Assembly (NCBI GenBank): GCA_043803805.1
Contig: JAZDJP010000025.1
Coordinates: 1 to 6,609 of the forward strand
DNA from: JAZDJP01 sp043803805
GTDB taxonomy: Bacteria > Planctomycetota > JAZDJP01
DNA: 6,609 bases
Reading direction: 5' to 3'
The notes below the pieces were generated by a model. The model saw only the letters and a list, made by a program, of their open reading frames with translations. It did not search any database and was not told where the DNA came from. Position numbers and translations under genes: made by a program. Positions within the stretch are counted from its first letter, which is position 1. Each line of letters starts with the position of its first letter. Of this stretch, positions 4,295 through 6,609 are shown piece by piece.

Positions 4295-5776
4295 TTACTG
4301 CATGAGTTCATCCACCGGCGCGTATTTGTCCGTCAGTATCGGGGATTCGTCGGTCCGGATGACGGTGGTGTTGAGGTTGGCCACGCGGTCCGTGTAATCG
4401 GGCAGAACCACCTTCTTTTCCTTCACCAGGGCCTTCGCCTTGTCCAAAAGCGCCTGCCGGGAGAGGTTCTCCGGTTTTTTCAGCGCCACGAGCACCGTGT
4501 TGTAAGTGGTCTTCGCCGAAAACACATATTGCCGCGGGAAAACCGCCCCAAGAGTTTTATACAGGGCCTTGGAGAACCGGGGCGAGAGATGCTCGAAGTC
4601 GCAGGCGAGATTATAAACGAGCAACCCGTCCGGCGCGAGTTTCGCCGACGCCTCCTTGAAGAATTCCTTCGTCGTGAGGTGGAACGGGACGGAACACCCG
4701 TAGCGGCCGGCGACGTAGGCGTCCATGAAAATCACGTCATAGACCCGGTCGGTCTTGTTGACATACACCCGTCCGTCCATCGTGGTGACCGTGAGGCGCT
4801 TGTCATCGGGAAGTTGGAAGTATTTCCGGGCGACGTCCACCACGGCCGGGTCAATCTCCACCGCGTCCACCGCGACGTCGGGATAGTCGTGGAGGAAGCG
4901 CTTCGGCCCCGACCCGCCCCCGAGCCCCACAAAAAGCACCCGGCGGATGTCCTTCTTGAAGAGGAACACCGTGTGGAAATAGTCCGCGTACTCGAACTGG
5001 ACGAGGGGATCGTCGCGTTTCATCCCGCTCTGACGGGTGTTGTCGAAATGGAGCACCCGCCAGCCGTCATCCTTGTCCGCGACCCGGATGCGGTGATAGG
5101 CGGACTGCTTCTCGAAGATGATTTCCTCCGACCGGGCGTCGGCGGGGATGGAGGCCAGCGCCACGAGCAGAGCGGCCGTCCCCGACGCGCCGCGGAACCG
5201 CCCGGAAATCCAGACCGTGAGCGCCATCCCCGCCAGCGCCGCGGCGAGAATCCACACGGCGACGGGAATCGAAAACCAATTAATGAGCCCGAACCCGGCG
5301 AGGATCGTCCCCGCGATGCTCCCCGCCGCGGAGAACGCCGACACCGTCCCGGCCGTGCGCCCGGCAGTGGCCGCGTCCCGGGAAAGAAGGCGGATGGCCA
5401 CCGGCGACACCGCCGCCAGGAGAAACGCCGGAAGAAAAAACACCAGGACTGACGCCGCGATCGCGTGCAACGCCAGGGGAAGCGTCGAGGCGGAGACGCG
5501 GGGATTCACCGCGTCGCATACGACCGGAACGAGGGCGGCCACCCCCGCGGCGGCGGCGAAAATAACGGCGAGCGTCCCGACTCCGGGCCGGCGATCCCCG
5601 GCCGCCCCGCCGGCATAGTACCCCGCCGTCATCGCCGCCAGGAACACCGCGATCACCGCCGACGTCTCCCGAAGCGCCCCTCCGAACGTCGGGGCCATGA
5701 GGCGGAATGCGAGGATCTCGAGGGCCATGAGAACGGCCCCGCCGAGAAAGACAGCCGCGAAAATCACAACGCGCAT
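4295..5776 (-). CDS. Membrane-fused spermidine/spermine synthase-like protein
   Basis: The protein is 493 residues. The N-terminal half (about 1-215) has about seven hydrophobic segments, including MRVVIFAAVFLGGAVLMALE, RLMAPTFGG and a turn AGGAAGDR. This is the membrane domain found fused to spermidine-synthase-like domains in many bacteria. The C-terminal half is a Rossmann-type aminopropyltransferase/methyltransferase fold: VLFVGLGGGSG (280-290) for the nucleotide cofactor, EIDP (307-310) and YDVIFMDAY (346-354). The near-C-terminal PILTDKYAPVDEL is a hallmark of the family. Where classical SpeE has the catalytic DxxD-type loop, this protein has MDAYVAGRYGCSVPFH, so polyamine synthesis is doubtful and the substrate is unknown. 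ATG 5776 is chosen because GGGAGG lies four bases before it and the membrane domain begins there; the longer frame to 5914 adds 46 residues unlike the family. It is first in the minus-strand cluster. Confidence 0.87.
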   Translation of the reverse strand: MRVVIFAAVFLGGAVLMALEILAFRLMAPTFGGALRETSAVIAVFLAAMTAGYYAGGAAGDRRPGVGTLAVIFAAAAGVAALVPVVCDAVNPRVSASTLPLALHAIAASVLVFFLPAFLLAAVSPVAIRLLSRDAATAGRTAGTVSAFSAAGSIAGTILAGFGLINWFSIPVAVWILAAALAGMALTVWISGRFRGASGTAALLVALASIPADARSEEIIFEKQSAYHRIRVADKDDGWRVLHFDNTRQSGMKRDDPLVQFEYADYFHTVFLFKKDIRRVLFVGLGGGSGPKRFLHDYPDVAVDAVEIDPAVVDVARKYFQLPDDKRLTVTTMDGRVYVNKTDRVYDVIFMDAYVAGRYGCSVPFHLTTKEFFKEASAKLAPDGLLVYNLACDFEHLSPRFSKALYKTLGAVFPRQYVFSAKTTYNTVLVALKKPENLSRQALLDKAKALVKEKKVVLPDYTDRVANLNTTVIRTDESPILTDKYAPVDELMQ

Positions 5777-5812
5777 GACGCCTCCCGAATCTCCCGAATG
5801 AAACCAGCCTTG

Positions 5813-5841
5813 ATTATACCGAAAGGCATCCCTCCGCGCCA
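5813..5841 (-). promoter_or_regulatory. Promoter candidate for the minus-strand operon
   Basis: The minus strand has a perfect TATAAT (5818-5813) about 37 bases before the start of the spermidine-synthase-like gene. A weak TGGCGC (5841-5836) lies 17 bp further upstream as the -35. If used, transcription would start near 5806, leaving a short leader that includes the GGGAGG ribosome site. The poor -35 makes this tentative. Confidence 0.4.
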
Positions 5842-6027
5842 TGCCCGTCCATTTCCCCGACCGAATCCGCCGGGAGTGTACGAATTTTGACCAACCCGCC
5901 GACAACGCGGACACTGGCCCGATTCCACTCCATCATCGAAATCCAAATCCCCACAAGGAGTTGCCGCGAATCGCGCAAAAATCGTTTTCCGGCACGCCGA
6001 TTGCCTATTCTTCGCGGACGCGCCGCG

Positions 6028-6049
6028 GCCGGAATTTTTAAAATCCGGC
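6028..6049. promoter_or_regulatory. AT-centred palindrome upstream of the TonB-dependent receptor
   Basis: GCCGGA at 6028-6033 and TCCGGC at 6044-6049 are inverted around an AT-rich centre, ATTTTTAAAA. The half sequence GCCGGAATT recurs at 6096-6104, about 25 bases before the receptor start. TAAAAT at 6039-6044 could be a -10 box, but no matching -35 is seen. It may be an operator for the receptor gene. It could also be chance in a mixed GC/AT region. Confidence 0.3.
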
Positions 6050-6129
6050 GAAAATGTTGTCCCCGCCCGGGGCTCCGCGCGTAGTAATGAAAGATGCCGG
6101 AATTGAAAACAATTTGGGGAGATCGGTCC

Positions 6130-6609
6130 ATGCGAATGTTCACCGCCTGCGGATTTATCGGTATCGCATTACTCGTGGCCGCCGCGCCGGAGAATCCCCC
6201 CCCGGCTCCGCCGGAGGACGCCCCGACTCCGGAGGCGGCGCCGGACACCCCGGCCCCGGCGCCAAAATCCCCCGGGACGGCCGCCCTTCCGGAAGTCACC
6301 GTCACCGCCACGCGCTCCCCGGCGGAGCCCTTCAACGTCCCCTACGCCGTGGACATCCTCGACAACGCGACACTCGCCGACAACCAGGCGCGAACGGTCC
6401 CGGAGTCCCTCAAGGAGACTCCCGGCATCCACGTCCAGAAGACCGCCCAAGGCCATGGATCGCCGATTCTGCGCGGATTCACCGGGAACCGGAACGTGTT
6501 CCTGATTGACGGCATCCGCCTCAACAACTCCTGCTGGCGCGACGGCCCCGTCCAATACTGGAATACCGTGGACCCGTACCTGGTGGACCGGATCGAGATC
6601 GTGCGGGGC
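6130..6609 (+). CDS. TonB-dependent outer-membrane receptor, N-terminal part
   Basis: The first 160 residues are present and the gene runs off the right edge. GGGGAG eight bases before ATG 6130 supports the start. Residues 1-19 (MRMFTACGFIGIALLVAAA) form a signal peptide for export. Residues 20-53 are an Ala/Pro-rich linker that could span periplasm. EVTVTATR (55-62) marks the start of the plug and resembles a TonB-box region. The plug domain follows, with SLKETPGIHVQ (93-103), SPILRGFTGNR (111-121), FLIDGIRLNNS (124-134), YWNTVDPYLVDRIEIVRG (143-160): the conserved core of this family. The full protein would be a 22-strand barrel that takes up a metal chelate, cobalamin, heme or another large ligand using TonB energy; the ligand cannot be told from the plug alone. 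It is divergent from the operon, so there may be shared control in 5777-6129. Confidence 0.92.
   Translation, partial: MRMFTACGFIGIALLVAAAPENPPPAPPEDAPTPEAAPDTPAPAPKSPGTAALPEVTVTATRSPAEPFNVPYAVDILDNATLADNQARTVPESLKETPGIHVQKTAQGHGSPILRGFTGNRNVFLIDGIRLNNSCWRDGPVQYWNTVDPYLVDRIEIVRG

Larger units (their letters stand above)
5777..6129. other. Divergent intergenic region with no convincing gene
   Basis: These 353 bp lie between the oppositely transcribed spermidine-synthase-like and receptor genes. I see no gene with a believable start and product. Short open frames cross it, but they run on into antisense of the neighbours. It holds a minus-strand -10 candidate near the left gene, an AT-centred palindrome at 6028-6049, and a second copy of its half, GCCGGAATT, at 6096-6104. 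No Fur-box-like sequence is evident. Confidence 0.6.

Noticed and set aside
4529..5618. Plus-strand frames opposite the spermidine-synthase-like gene
   Set aside because: Antisense shadows with low-complexity Arg/Pro/Gly composition; the minus-strand protein has clear motifs.
4295..5914. 539-codon version of the spermidine-synthase-like protein
   Set aside because: The additional 46 N-terminal residues are polar, lack a ribosome site and precede the natural start of the membrane domain at 5776.
5777..6129. Fur box or riboswitch controlling the TonB-dependent receptor
   Set aside because: No 19-bp Fur-like inverted repeat and no recognisable cobalamin or other riboswitch core could be seen.
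5814..6335. Minus-strand frame of 173 codons across the divergent intergenic region
   Set aside because: It overlaps the receptor start antisense, is Gly/Ala-rich there, and has no family features; the receptor on the plus strand explains the region.

Overview
The window is GC-rich and compact and looks like a chromosomal piece of a Gram-negative bacterium, because it ends in an outer-membrane TonB-dependent receptor with a signal peptide. Its short palindromes, four-helix-bundle gene and GxxExxY gene are of kinds that recur in uncultured environmental lineages. The phylum cannot be fixed from this sequence alone.

Layout. Positions 1-466 (minus) hold the 5' part of a DNA-binding regulator: an excisionase/MerR-like helix-turn-helix joined to a receiver-like domain that lacks the phospho-acceptor Asp. 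An AT-rich promoter region and a strong palindrome (580-610) follow. Positions 606-5776 are one minus-strand cluster. In transcription order it is a membrane-fused spermidine-synthase-like protein (5776-4295), a two-ribbon zf-TFIIB protein (3772-3299), LemA (2713-2114) and an HtpX-like M48 metalloprotease (1784-606). A divergent intergenic region (5777-6129) separates the cluster from a plus-strand TonB-dependent receptor (6130 to the window end, partial).

The striking feature is that each of the three junctions between these four host genes is filled by a separate element. Each element carries one small ORF in the operon's direction, flanked by inverted arms made of short tandem units. Two elements (1791-2113 and 3773-4294) encode a four-helix-bundle protein of the 23S rRNA intervening-sequence family and have arms of an 8-bp unit related to GGAGTCTY. 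The first of these has lost 58 codons from its ORF. The third (about 2731-3302) encodes a GxxExxY protein of the PD-(D/E)XK nuclease-like superfamily and has arms of a 14-bp core, GATTACRCCGATTG. A fourth, ORF-less 84-bp hairpin of the octamer family sits in frame inside the second zinc ribbon of the zf-TFIIB gene. Two further palindromes share the outer ends GTAGGGGCG and CGCCCCTAC. One encodes ten residues of the M48 protease and the other supplies its stop codon.

In function, LemA and HtpX-like M48 proteins are a well-known membrane pair linked to envelope protein quality control. The roles of the zf-TFIIB and spermidine-synthase-like proteins here are unknown. The repeat elements appear to be guests that spread through the operon while keeping its reading frames and gene order. 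Proposing them as a family of intervening-sequence-like mobile elements is inference, but the arms, copy comparison and junction positions are visible in the sequence.
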